A stretch of 64,000 nt of DNA from an uncultured Flavobacteriaceae bacterium (GTDB taxonomy: Bacteria; Bacteroidota; Bacteroidia; Flavobacteriales; Flavobacteriaceae), in assembly GCA_947493535.1 (NCBI GenBank), contig CANLRK010000004.1, positions 180,115-244,114 of the forward strand, given 5' to 3'. Positions within the stretch are counted from its first letter, which is position 1, and each line of letters opens with the position of its first letter. Below the pieces are notes generated by a model that did no database searches, was not told where the DNA came from, and saw only the letters and a list, made by a program, of their open reading frames with translations. The position numbers and the translations under genes are program-made. Positions 7,050 to 14,629 of the stretch are shown piece by piece.

Positions 7050-7789
7050 AAAGACGAAAATTTCAAGGAGTACTAAATATCCTCAGTTTCAACAGACACT
7101 TTTATGTTTTTGGACTTATTGTCATGGCGATGATTATAGGAAGTCAATATATGCTGAACTGGAATAAGGATTTGTTTTGGCTTGTGATTTGTGGATTTAC
7201 ATATGGACTTATTATGCCATTAATCGTATCTGCATATGTTTACGATTTCTCTGGCTTTTACAATTTCGACTGGTTGAAAAAAATGAATCTTGAAGATACC
7301 GCACAAAATTTTAATCTGAATATCAATGCAGGCTTTGACGAAACGAGTTATATCATCAAGGATATTTTACCTCATTCAAAACTTCAGGTTTATGATTTTT
7401 ATAATGCTAAACAACATACCGAACCTGCAATAATAAGAGCAAGAAAAGTGAGTTTAGTTTATCCAAATACGCAACAAATAGATTCAAACACCATCCCATT
7501 AGAGGATAATTCCATTGACAATATATTTTTAGTATCTGCAATTCATGAAATCCGAAAGCAAGAAGAGAAAATAAAGTTTTTAAAAGAGTGTAGAAGAGTA
7601 TGTAAGCCGAGTGGCAATGTAATCATGGTGGAACATTTAAGAGATTTTCCCAACTTTTTTGCGTTTACCATTGGATTTACACATTTCTTTTCGAAAACAA
7701 CTTGGGAAATGGCGTTTAAAGAAGCTGGATTTGTATCAATTGATGAATCTAAATTCACACCATTTATGTCAATATTCAATTGCAGCTAA
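7040..7789 (+). CDS. Membrane-anchored class I SAM-dependent methyltransferase-like protein
   Basis: The gene encodes 249 residues. Two hydrophobic helices (about 20-40 and 45-68) anchor the N-terminus. From about residue 85 the sequence follows a Rossmann methyltransferase, but the glycine motif I is weak (K-L-Q-V-Y-D-F-Y-N-A). The later motifs are clear: L-E-D-N-S-I-D-N-I-F-L-V-S-A-I-H-E-I-R, C-R-R-V-C-K-P-S-G-N-V-I-M-V-E-H, and the T-T-W-E-M-A-F-K-E-A-G-F tail of the methyltransferase 11 family. It is coupled to the DUF2071 gene upstream and followed at once by a small membrane protein. The substrate is unknown; a lipid or membrane-bound quinone-like acceptor is a guess from the anchor. 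Confidence 0.75.
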   Translation: MEIKRRKFQGVLNILSFNRHFYVFGLIVMAMIIGSQYMLNWNKDLFWLVICGFTYGLIMPLIVSAYVYDFSGFYNFDWLKKMNLEDTAQNFNLNINAGFDETSYIIKDILPHSKLQVYDFYNAKQHTEPAIIRARKVSLVYPNTQQIDSNTIPLEDNSIDNIFLVSAIHEIRKQEEKIKFLKECRRVCKPSGNVIMVEHLRDFPNFFAFTIGFTHFFSKTTWEMAFKEAGFVSIDESKFTPFMSIFNCS

Positions 7790-7791
7790 GA

Positions 7792-8187
7792 ATGATATTA
7801 AACTTCAAAATAATCGGATTTCTATTAATGGGCTTAGCATTGGTTCACATAATTTTTCCAAAGTATTTCAACTGGAAGGAGGAACTGAAATCATTAAGTT
7901 TAATAAATAAACAAATGATGACAATTCATACTTTTTTTATTGCTTTAGTTGTCTTTCTAATGGGTTTACTTTGTCTAACTTCAGCAACAGAACTTATAGA
8001 AACGAGACTCGGTAAAACAATTTCTCTAGGACTTGCGATATTTTGGTCGCTTAGACTGATAATTCAATTTTTGGGGTATTCTCCTAAACTATGGAAAGGA
8101 AAACGATTCGAGACAATCATTCATATTTTGTTTAGTGGATTATGGATATATTTAAGTATTATATTTTGGATGAATTACATAAACTAA
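7792..8187 (+). CDS. Small membrane protein, last gene of cassette operon
   Basis: This is a 131-residue protein with four predicted transmembrane helices and no soluble domain. I do not recognise a named family, though the layout (four helices, short charged loops) is like other small DoxX-neighbouring proteins. ATG at 7792 lies two bases after the methyltransferase stop; an upstream TTG at 7780 would add four residues and is less likely. Repeat D begins seven bases after its stop, so it closes the cassette. Likely works with the three preceding proteins in the inner membrane. Confidence 0.6.
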   Translation: MILNFKIIGFLLMGLALVHIIFPKYFNWKEELKSLSLINKQMMTIHTFFIALVVFLMGLLCLTSATELIETRLGKTISLGLAIFWSLRLIIQFLGYSPKLWKGKRFETIIHILFSGLWIYLSIIFWMNYIN

Positions 8188-8193
8188 AAGCCA

Positions 8194-8259
8194 GTGCACA
8201 ACAAAGTGTATAGTGCATCCCCTTTGGGATACGCACCATACACAGAACGTTGTGCATAA
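8194..8259 (+). repeat. attC-like cassette repeat D (shortest copy)
   Basis: This 66-bp site is the cleanest copy. Left arm GTGCACAACAAAGTGTATAG, continuing TGCATCCC, folds back on GGGATACGCACCATACACAG followed by AACGTTGTGCATAA. CAAC is followed by three unpaired bases on the left (AAA) and five on the right (AGAAC read on the top strand). Two further mismatches leave extrahelical bases, as in attC sites. The loop is only CTTT. The next start codon is at 8275. Confidence 0.7.
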
Positions 8260-8274
8260 GTTGAAAAAACAAAA

Positions 8275-8694
8275 ATGGAATTAGAAATCGACATTAAAAT
8301 TTATCTAAAATCTGCTTTTGAAAACGGATTTAAAATTGCGGAATCTAAAGATTACGGAATGGCTAAATTTTGTCGACTTGAATACCCAATATTGAATTTG
8401 TTAGTTTATTACGACCGATTCGAATATTTTGCGGAGATAGAATATAATGACGAAAAATATAATGTTGTCCATCTTGCAAACTTTTTGAACGACAGAAAAC
8501 TTAAATACAAATTTTTCGATTTCGGATTTGAAACAAGAAATATAGATGCGGAAAGGTTTATGACCCAATTGGACGAAATAATTAAATCGGATTTTGACAA
8601 TATTCTGTATTTCTTCTTTAACCTAACGAATGAACAACAAACTGAATTTGATAAATATTGCGAAAAAACAAATCTTGATTTAACTGGATTTTGA
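8275..8694 (+). CDS. Hypothetical protein, single-gene cassette
   Basis: The 139-residue acidic, aromatic-rich protein has no signal peptide, no membrane helix and no motif that I recognise. It is likely small, globular and cytoplasmic with mixed alpha/beta content (E-L-E-I-D-I-K-I-Y-L-K-S-A-F start, a tyrosine-rich central strand, then a helical end). It occupies a complete cassette: the start is 16 nt after repeat D and repeat E begins 10 nt after the stop. That one-gene spacing is typical of integron cassettes. No function proposed. Confidence 0.6.
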   Translation: MELEIDIKIYLKSAFENGFKIAESKDYGMAKFCRLEYPILNLLVYYDRFEYFAEIEYNDEKYNVVHLANFLNDRKLKYKFFDFGFETRNIDAERFMTQLDEIIKSDFDNILYFFFNLTNEQQTEFDKYCEKTNLDLTGF

Positions 8695-8703
8695 ATAAAA
8701 ACC

Positions 8704-8843
8704 TATGCACAACACCGTGTATAATTCATTGCTTCTGACTTTCCTTTCGGAAAGTCCTCGCTAATTTACTATCTTCGGTTTACGGCAGAAAATCCTTGCG
8801 AATTTTAACGCAACGAAACCATAGCCCAAACCGTTGCCCACAA
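8704..8843 (+). repeat. attC-like cassette repeat E
   Basis: Left arm TATGCACAACACCGTGTATA, continuing ATTCATTG, pairs with the right arm CAACGAAACCATAGCCCAAA followed by CCGTTGCCCACAA. A perfect GACTTTCC/GGAAAGTC hairpin lies inside. Its inner core (CATAGCCCAA, TTCATTG) is nearly identical to repeat B, while the outer bases differ. A start codon follows two bases later, at 8845. Confidence 0.65.
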
Positions 8844-8844
8844 T

Positions 8845-8986
8845 ATGAAAAAAACTTTGAGAACTACATTTACACTTGGATTTTATTGCATGGTGGGATT
8901 ACATGACTTATGAGACTCATGTTAATGATTGTTCACATTGTCAAATTAGAGGACAAGAAATTCAATTAAACTGTACAACGAAATAA
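8845..8986 (+). pseudogene. Frameshifted remnant of a cassette gene
   Basis: A start codon two bases after repeat E opens a frame of only 22 residues (MKKTLRTTFTLGFY then MVGLHDL, stop at 8911-8913). In the neighbouring frame the text continues in a protein-like way from about 8888 (WWDYMTYETHVNDCSHCQIR and on to a stop at 8984-8986), including a C-x2-C pair. A one-base shift near 8888 would join them. This suggests a decayed last cassette. It could also be chance. Confidence 0.35.
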
Positions 8987-9165
8987 GATTACATGTATCT
9001 TTAGACTATAAAACACCGAATATGGTATATTTAAAAACAGTGTAAATCAATTTTTAACCTGTAACCATATTTTTCAGGACTAGACAATCATTAATAATTA
9101 TGGTAAAGCAACAAGAGTTATTCCTACGAAATGGGTAAAATAAAAAAAGTACTTTAAATGGTACA

Positions 9166-9349
9166 CGTCCGGCTCCAATTGCCATAGCTCCAAATAAAGT
9201 ACAAAACAAAAATACAAAAAAATAAAACAAGAAAAGATTTATAACACAAAAAGCCTTTCCTACGTCAGAAGTCACTCGTAAATCTGATGTTGTAGCGAAA
9301 GGCTTTATTTTTTACAGGAACGGTCGTAGCTCCAATTGCTACGGGTCCA
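9166..9349. repeat. Diverged direct repeat in noncoding DNA
   Basis: The segment around 9169-9196 (CGTCCGGCTCCAATTGCCAT and on) and the one around 9322-9350 (GGTCGTAGCTCCAATTGCTA and on) share the core GCTCCAATTGC and similar flanks about 150 bp apart. The second copy also forms CGTAGC/GCTACG. The gap 8987-9498 contains no convincing gene; it holds this pair and the structured hairpin at 9250-9306. Possible remnant of a decayed gene or repeat element. Confidence 0.35.
9250..9314 (+). terminator. Structured hairpin followed by T-run
   Basis: Perfect 10-bp arms AAAGCCTTTC (9250-9259) and GAAAGGCTTT (9297-9306) enclose a second paired layer (CTAC/GTAG and TCAGA/TCTGA). A run of T follows on the plus strand. 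The shape fits a rho-independent terminator for the end of the array, but the 37-nt inner structure is larger than usual and could be a small structured RNA. Confidence 0.45.
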
Positions 9350-9498
9350 GTAAAAGAGAAACTTCATTACCAAAAGACTACAATTGTCAAAGGTTGAAGC
9401 AACCTATGTTTTTCACCTAATTTGCTAAGTAAGTATACATTTAAAGATACTTACACAGGGAAAACGTATGTAAAACACTGTTGCAAATGTACAAAAAA

Positions 9499-9660
9499 TT
9501 AAAGCTTATATTGCTTTAATTTCGCTGCCGATATTTCATCTTTAAAACTTTCGTAAATTATTTTTCTTTCCTCTGAAGTATACCTTACTCGATTCTCTTT
9601 AAATATTAAAAATTTCATAAGAATAGATGTTGGGTTTAATAACTCTGATAAATTGTCCAT
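9499..9660 (-). CDS. Small hypothetical ORF (53 residues)
   Basis: The ORF starts at an ATG (9658-9660) and encodes 53 residues with a protein-like composition. A helical, charged middle (R-Y-T-S-E-E-R-K-I-I-Y-E-S-F-K-D-E-I) ends in A-A-K-L-K-Q-Y-K-L. No signal peptide, membrane helix or known motif. It lies between the decayed end of the cassette array and the tRNA-Gln gene and runs toward the array. It could be a remnant of an integration module or a small regulator. Upstream at 9682 and 9693 are two TTGACTAAA direct repeats spaced 11 bp, possibly an operator. Expression not shown. Confidence 0.45.
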   Translation of the reverse strand: MDNLSELLNPTSILMKFLIFKENRVRYTSEERKIIYESFKDEISAAKLKQYKL

Positions 9661-9710
9661 AATGTGTTTTTATTAAATTATTTGACTAAATGTTGACTAA
9701 AAACACAATA

Positions 9711-9752
9711 AAAAAATCGCAATCTTCTGTTATTCAGATGATTGCGATTTTT
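9711..9752 (-). terminator. Terminator downstream of tRNA-Gln
   Basis: AAATCGCAATC (9714-9724) and GATTGCGATTT (9740-9750) form an 11-bp stem, extended by CTG/CAG. On the minus strand it is followed by a T-run (the A-run at 9705-9716 on the plus strand). It lies directly after the tRNA-Gln 3' end. Confidence 0.75.
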
Positions 9753-9757
9753 ATTTG

Positions 9758-9828
9758 TTATCCCACAAGGATTCGAACCTTGACTGACGGTACCAAAAAC
9801 CGGAGTGCTACCATTACACCATGGGACA
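9758..9828 (-). tRNA. tRNA-Gln (anticodon UUG)
   Basis: The minus strand folds as a standard tRNA of 71 nt: acceptor TGTCCCA with TGGGATA, D arm GTG-AATGGTAG-CAC, anticodon loop TTTTGGT giving TTG after U33, and a T arm with GGTTCGAATCC. CCA is not encoded. The acceptor includes one G-U pair and the anticodon stem one mismatch at its base. Its 3' end faces the cassette array, so it is a possible integration boundary. Confidence 0.92.
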
Positions 9829-10022
9829 ATGCGTGATTGCGGGTGCAAATTTACAAGAAAATATCATTCGCGCAAATCTTTTTTATAAAAATATTACTGT
9901 TTTTTTATCTCAAATTCTAATTTACTCATATAAAGTTACATACAATCTTGTTATTTGGCAATTTTTTAAGACTTATAAAGGAGTTTTTTTTAGTATTTTA
10001 GCCACTTTGAAAACAAAAACTC

Positions 10023-13000
10023 ATGACAGCAAGTAGCTTTTTTAAAACTAATAAAATATTAGGTTGGACAGTATTTACAATAGCCTTATTAACTTACGGA
10101 CTTTGTGTAGAGCCTACAGCCAGTTTTTGGGATGCTGGTGAATATATTTCCACCTCAGCTAACTTAGCTGTTGGTCACCCTCCTGGAGCACCTTTTTTTC
10201 AGATCCTAGGAGCATTTTTTGCCATGTTTGCTTTTGGAAACACACAAAACATTGCTGTAATGGTAAATATGCTATCAGTTTTTTCTAGTGCATTTACCAT
10301 ACTTTTTATGTTTTGGACTATTAGTATTATAGCAAGGAAATTAGTTGTAAAAAACATTAATGAAATTGGCAAAAACAAAGCTTTTACAATTTTAGGAAGC
10401 GCCTTGGTAGGCTCATTAGCCTTTACATTTACTGATACCTTCTGGTTTAATGCTGTTGAAACTGAGGTATATGCCATGGCTACATTTATAATGTCTTTAT
10501 TATTTTGGCTAGGTTTAAAATGGGAAGAAGACATGGACAAGCCCAGAGGTAATAAATGGCTTTTAGTAATCTCTTTTGTTATAGGGCTATCTTTTGGAGT
10601 ACATTTCATGGGGTTGTTAACTATTCCTGCAATAGGCCTTATTTACTTCTTTAAAAATTATAAAAAAGTTACTGTTAAAAACTTCATTATAGCAAACATA
10701 GCCGCTATTGCAATACTTTTATTATTGTTCAAGCTTATACTACCTAACGTACTAAAATTCTTTGGGTGGATGGAAGTTTCTTTAGTCAATGGTTTAGGGT
10801 TACCGTTTCATTCAGGGTCAATTATTGCGTTTATTCTTGTAGTTGCTGCATTTTACTATGCGCTTACTTTTACACGCAAAAACAATTACGTGTTTGCTAA
10901 TACGTTTACCTTATGCATCTTGTTTATTTTTATCGGGTTTTCTTCATGGATTATGCTTCCTATACGTGCTAACGCAGGAACAACCATTAATGAAAACAAC
11001 CCTAATAATGCTAGAGAGTTACTTGCTTATTACAACTTAGAACAATACGGATATAATCCATTTTTATATGGCCCACAGTTTACCGATCAGTTTGCTGATT
11101 TAGATATCAACAACCCTTACAAAGACAAAAAACCTAAATACGAACAAGATAAAAAATTGGGCAAGTATGTTATTGTAAATAATTACAAAAATGCCGATTT
11201 CAATCCAAATCCAGATCATGAAACCTTTTTACCTCGTATGTGGAGTCAGGCCAACGCCGAACGATACTTAGACTTTATGACCGTTCAAGTTGCAGTAAAA
11301 TCTGAGTTTTTTGGTAAAAAAGAGCTCAGACAAATAGTTGCCGAATTTAACACTGATGCACAAGAAGGTTACCTAACAGCAGAAGAACAACTTGAGTTTA
11401 TTAAAAAGTTTCGCCAATACATTACTGTTAGCAAACCTACTATGCTAGAAAACTTTAGGTTTTTGTTTGAATATCAATTAGGCTATATGTACTTCCGTTA
11501 TTTTATGTGGAACTTTACTGGTAGACAAGATGATATTCAAGGAAAATACAACAACAATGGTAACTGGATTAGTGGTATTAATTTTATTGACCATTTTCTT
11601 TTAGGAGTTTCACAGGAAAACTTACCCAAAGATATTGAAGGAAATAAAGGGCGTAATACGTACTATTTTCTGCCGTTTATTTTAGGTTTAATCGGTATGC
11701 TATTCGTAGCCAAAAAAGATCTAAAATTGTTTTGGGTATTATTAGTTTTTTTCCTTTTTACCGGGTTAGCAATTCAGGTATATACCAACGTAAGACCTTT
11801 TGAACCTCGTGAACGAGATTATTCTGTTGTAGGTTCTTTTTATGTGTTTTCATTATGGATTGGAATTGGAGTATTAAGTTTATACGAAGGCCTTAAAAAT
11901 TATCTTAAACCTAAATACACTGCTCCTTTAGTTACCTCAGTATGCCTATTAGCTGTTCCTTTACTGCTAGCTAATCAAAACTGGGATGACCATGATAGAT
12001 CTGAAAAATACACCGCACAATCTATGGCAAAAGCTTATTTAGACTCTTGTGCAGAAAATGCTATTCTATTTACTATTGGCGACAACGATACCTTTGCCCT
12101 ATGGTACTTACAAGAAATTGAAAAGCACCGTACCGATGTTAGAGTTGCAAACACAAGTCTTTTAGCTACCGATTGGTATATTGATCAATTAAAAAAGAAA
12201 GCTTATCAAAGTGATCCTATACCTTCACAATTAACTCATGACAAATATAAATGGGGAACTCGTGATGCTGTATTATTTCAAGAACGCACAAAAGATACAA
12301 TCACTATCAAAAAACTTATCGATTTTATTGCTTTAGAAAATGAAGAGGTAAAAGTAGAAATGCAAAGTGGGCAAAAATACAATACTTTCCCTACTAAAAG
12401 CATTAGAATCCCTGTTGATAAAGAGGCTGTATTAAAAAACAATATCGTCCCAGAAAAATATGCTGGAGAAATTGTTTCAGAGATGTATTTAAAAATTAAA
12501 AGTGATCAATTAGGAAAAAACCATTTATTAATGCTTGACATAATAGCTAATAATAACTGGAAACGCCCAATTTACTTTTCTGGAGGGAGTAATGATCCTG
12601 CTGAATTTGCTTGGTTAAAAGACTATTTACAGTATGATGGTATTGTGTATAAATTAGTACCAATACACACGCCTATTTCTAAAAAGAATCCTTTTGATAT
12701 GGGATTCATTGATACCGATTCTGCTTACAAAAAAATTATGGCTTGGGATTGGGGTAACTCTGGTAGTGAAGATATCTATCATGATGTTGAAACAAGAACC
12801 AATGCCTTTAGCTACCGCTCAAGTATAGCTAGGGTAACTGAAAAACTTATTGACGAAAATAAAGTTGATAAAGCTGAAGACTTAATGGATCTGGCAATGG
12901 AAAAAATGCCTGTTGATAAGTTTAAACTATATACATTAGTAGAACCTTTCGTTGATGGGTACTATCGTATTAATAAACCAGAAAAAGCACGCAAAGTGTT

Positions 13001-13532
13001 TAATGATTTAGCCCTAATGTATAAAGACCATTTAAACTATTACCATACGTTACCTATAGAAGAACAATTATATATAGCAGATGAAATTTTAACCGATTTA
13101 GAACGCTACAAAACCATAATTATAACTGGTATAGAAAATAAAGACATTAACATTATTAAACACGAAATACCATACTACCTTAACGCTTTAAAGCCACTAA
13201 AAGAATTAATGAGGCGTACCAATTACGGCATTAGTTTAGACAAACTTATTGAAGGTCTATACAAAGCTGGTTTAAAAAAGGAAGCTCGTGAATTATATCT
13301 ATTAGAATCAAAAAAAGTTCAGCGCAACTTAGATGCTGCTAGTAAGCTTAGTGAAGAACAAATGTATAGCTATGCTGATCAAGTATTAATGGATATTACT
13401 GACTATAAAAAACTATTGCGTATTGTAGATAAAAACGATGATTCGCTATTTTTTGAAAAAGAAAAAGCCGTTTTTGATAAAAAACTAGATCAACTTGAAG
13501 CGTTTTTTATGACTGAAGAACCTCAAGATTAA
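10023..13532 (+). CDS. DUF2723 family polytopic membrane protein
   Basis: The 1169-residue protein is typical of the Bacteroidota DUF2723 family, also classed as glycosyltransferase family 117 and related to protein O-mannosyltransferases. The conserved N-terminal block W-D-A-G-E-Y-I-S-T-S-A-N-L-A-V-G-H-P-P-G-A-P is at residues 36-57. About a dozen membrane helices follow to roughly residue 660. The motif R-P-F-E-P-R-E-R-D-Y lies near residue 590 and G-D-N-D-T-F-A-L-W near 690. The C-terminal 450 residues are soluble, ending in helical TPR-like repeats. A role in transferring sugars from lipid carriers to exported proteins is likely but not proven. Monocistronic, with a strong hairpin after the stop. 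Confidence 0.9.
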   Translation: MTASSFFKTNKILGWTVFTIALLTYGLCVEPTASFWDAGEYISTSANLAVGHPPGAPFFQILGAFFAMFAFGNTQNIAVMVNMLSVFSSAFTILFMFWTISIIARKLVVKNINEIGKNKAFTILGSALVGSLAFTFTDTFWFNAVETEVYAMATFIMSLLFWLGLKWEEDMDKPRGNKWLLVISFVIGLSFGVHFMGLLTIPAIGLIYFFKNYKKVTVKNFIIANIAAIAILLLLFKLILPNVLKFFGWMEVSLVNGLGLPFHSGSIIAFILVVAAFYYALTFTRKNNYVFANTFTLCILFIFIGFSSWIMLPIRANAGTTINENNPNNARELLAYYNLEQYGYNPFLYGPQFTDQFADLDINNPYKDKKPKYEQDKKLGKYVIVNNYKNADFNPNPDHETFLPRMWSQANAERYLDFMTVQVAVKSEFFGKKELRQIVAEFNTDAQEGYLTAEEQLEFIKKFRQYITVSKPTMLENFRFLFEYQLGYMYFRYFMWNFTGRQDDIQGKYNNNGNWISGINFIDHFLLGVSQENLPKDIEGNKGRNTYYFLPFILGLIGMLFVAKKDLKLFWVLLVFFLFTGLAIQVYTNVRPFEPRERDYSVVGSFYVFSLWIGIGVLSLYEGLKNYLKPKYTAPLVTSVCLLAVPLLLANQNWDDHDRSEKYTAQSMAKAYLDSCAENAILFTIGDNDTFALWYLQEIEKHRTDVRVANTSLLATDWYIDQLKKKAYQSDPIPSQLTHDKYKWGTRDAVLFQERTKDTITIKKLIDFIALENEEVKVEMQSGQKYNTFPTKSIRIPVDKEAVLKNNIVPEKYAGEIVSEMYLKIKSDQLGKNHLLMLDIIANNNWKRPIYFSGGSNDPAEFAWLKDYLQYDGIVYKLVPIHTPISKKNPFDMGFIDTDSAYKKIMAWDWGNSGSEDIYHDVETRTNAFSYRSSIARVTEKLIDENKVDKAEDLMDLAMEKMPVDKFKLYTLVEPFVDGYYRINKPEKARKVFNDLALMYKDHLNYYHTLPIEEQLYIADEILTDLERYKTIIITGIENKDINIIKHEIPYYLNALKPLKELMRRTNYGISLDKLIEGLYKAGLKKEARELYLLESKKVQRNLDAASKLSEEQMYSYADQVLMDITDYKKLLRIVDKNDDSLFFEKEKAVFDKKLDQLEAFFMTEEPQD

Positions 13533-13551
13533 AACCATACTAATACTTATC

Positions 13552-13600
13552 AATGCTCTTTTCTTCGTTGCTTAACAAAGTATAGAAGAGAGCATTTTTT
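13552..13600. terminator. Terminator after the DUF2723 gene
   Basis: AATGCTCTTTTCTTC (13552-13566) and GAAGAGAGCATT (13585-13596) form a long stem followed by six T. The next gene starts only 18 bases later. A possible promoter element TACCTTTA (13606-13613) lies between, giving a very short or absent leader for the deacetylase. Confidence 0.8.
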
Positions 13601-13617
13601 GTTGTACCTTTAAGTAT

Positions 13618-14259
13618 ATGCTATACTTTGTAAAAACACCACAATTACTAAAGCGTCTATTTTCAAATATGATATGGGATATACCTTCCTCTGAAAAGGT
13701 TATTTACCTCACTTTTGATGATGGCCCAACAAATAAAGTTACCGAATGGGTATTATCAGAATTAGATAAGTATAACGCTAAGGCTACTTTTTTTTGTATT
13801 GGCAAGAACATTCAAAACAACCAAGACTTATTTCAAAAAATATTGCGTAAAAAACATGCCGTAGGAAATCATACTTACAATCATTTAAACAATTGGAAGG
13901 TTTCTAAAAAAACATACTTAGAAGACACTAAAAAGTGTCAGAAAACATTAAATGATTTAACCTTAGAGAAAAAAACAAAACTTTTTCGACCTCCCTATGG
14001 AAAAATCAGTCCCAAAACCGCTAAAAAACTATCAGAAAAAGAGCACAAAATTATTATGTGGGATGTGTTAAGTGGGGATTTTGATCAATCTATTACTAAA
14101 GAAAAATGCACCGAAAATGTACTTAAAAACACAACCAGTGGGAGCATAGTTGTTTTTCATGACAGCGTAAAAGCATCTGACAACCTATATTATTGCTTGC
14201 CAAAAACTTTAGCTCATTTTACAAATCTAGGCTACGTATTTAAATCAATAGATACTTAA
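13618..14259 (+). CDS. Polysaccharide deacetylase (NodB homology domain)
   Basis: The gene encodes 213 residues, almost entirely one carbohydrate esterase family 4 domain. The five family motifs are present: T-F-D-D-G-P with the catalytic base and metal Asp at 34-35, H-T-Y-N-H with metal ligands H85 and H89, R-P-P-Y-G at 124-128, a D-V-L-S-G-D-F-D block, and V-V-F-H-D-S near the end. These enzymes remove N- or O-acetyl groups from peptidoglycan or other polysaccharides using a metal ion. There is no clear signal peptide, so the protein may be cytoplasmic or exported by a weak N-terminal helix. The gene converges with, and overlaps by four bases, the thioredoxin-like gene. Confidence 0.9.
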   Translation: MLYFVKTPQLLKRLFSNMIWDIPSSEKVIYLTFDDGPTNKVTEWVLSELDKYNAKATFFCIGKNIQNNQDLFQKILRKKHAVGNHTYNHLNNWKVSKKTYLEDTKKCQKTLNDLTLEKKTKLFRPPYGKISPKTAKKLSEKEHKIIMWDVLSGDFDQSITKEKCTENVLKNTTSGSIVVFHDSVKASDNLYYCLPKTLAHFTNLGYVFKSIDT

Positions 14260-14552
14260 ATGTACTCTTGCACCAACCCTATTAATGTATTGGCGTCTTG
14301 TTCACCAGATTGACGCCACTTCATTTCTCCCTTCTTATAAATCATTAAAGTAGGAAGTCCTTTTACTCGAAGTGCTTCAGCTAGCTGTACGTTTTTATCT
14401 ACGTCAATTTTAATTACTTTAGCTTTATCCCCAAGCGCTGCTGCTACATTACGCATTACTGGGTGCATTGCTACTGAATCTTCATTCCATTCTGTGTAAA
14501 AATCTAATAACACAGGTACAGGAACATCAATTAACTCACCAAATTTAGACAT
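14256..14552 (-). CDS. Thioredoxin-fold protein lacking the CxxC active site
   Basis: The 98-residue protein has the thioredoxin fold sequence order: V-L-L-D-F-Y-T-E-W at 14-22, the helix with M-R-N-V-A, the K-V-I-K-I-D-V-D strand, the cis-Pro loop G-L-P-T-L-M-I-Y at 65-72 and a G-E strand. Where W-C-G-P-C should stand it reads W-N-E-D-S-V-A-M-H-P, so both redox cysteines are gone (N23 and S26 in their places). It therefore cannot be a disulfide reductase and more likely binds a partner or acts structurally. A TAnnTTTG promoter lies 56 nt upstream with a small AGCGTT/AACGCT hairpin in the leader. Confidence 0.85.
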   Translation of the reverse strand: MSKFGELIDVPVPVLLDFYTEWNEDSVAMHPVMRNVAAALGDKAKVIKIDVDKNVQLAEALRVKGLPTLMIYKKGEMKWRQSGEQDANTLIGLVQEYI

Positions 14553-14607
14553 TGTATTCTAGTTTAATTTTTTAAGTACTACTCAAAAAGCGTTCCAACG
14601 CTATATA

Positions 14608-14615
14608 CAAAGTTA
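14608..14615 (-). promoter_or_regulatory. Promoter -7 element for the thioredoxin-like gene
   Basis: On the minus strand this reads TAACTTTG, a full match to the Bacteroidota TAnnTTTG element. Just downstream, AGCGTTCCAACGCT (14589-14602) would form a small leader hairpin. Confidence 0.6.
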
Positions 14616-14629
14616 ACATTTTTAAGCTA

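Noticed and set aside
1705..8843. CRISPR array as explanation of the repeats
   Set aside because: Spacing is irregular (0.45-3.3 kb), repeats are long and diverged, spacers are full genes, and no cas gene is present.
1705..8843. Class 1-type integron with standard attC sites
   Set aside because: The outer boxes (GTTGTGC, GTTGGCA, GTTGCCC) do not meet GTTRRRY consistently and no intI is seen, so only attC-like is claimed.
9054..9275. 73-residue minus-strand open frame
   Set aside because: Low-complexity Phe/Leu-rich text over an AT-rich hairpin region, with no start context and no protein-like domain pattern.
1..9700. Prophage or conjugative element
   Set aside because: No phage structural, conjugation, relaxase or replication genes are visible; only the IS110 transposase is a mobility gene here.
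13552..13613. Riboswitch before the deacetylase
   Set aside because: The structure is a simple long hairpin followed by T residues directly after a stop codon, which is a terminator.
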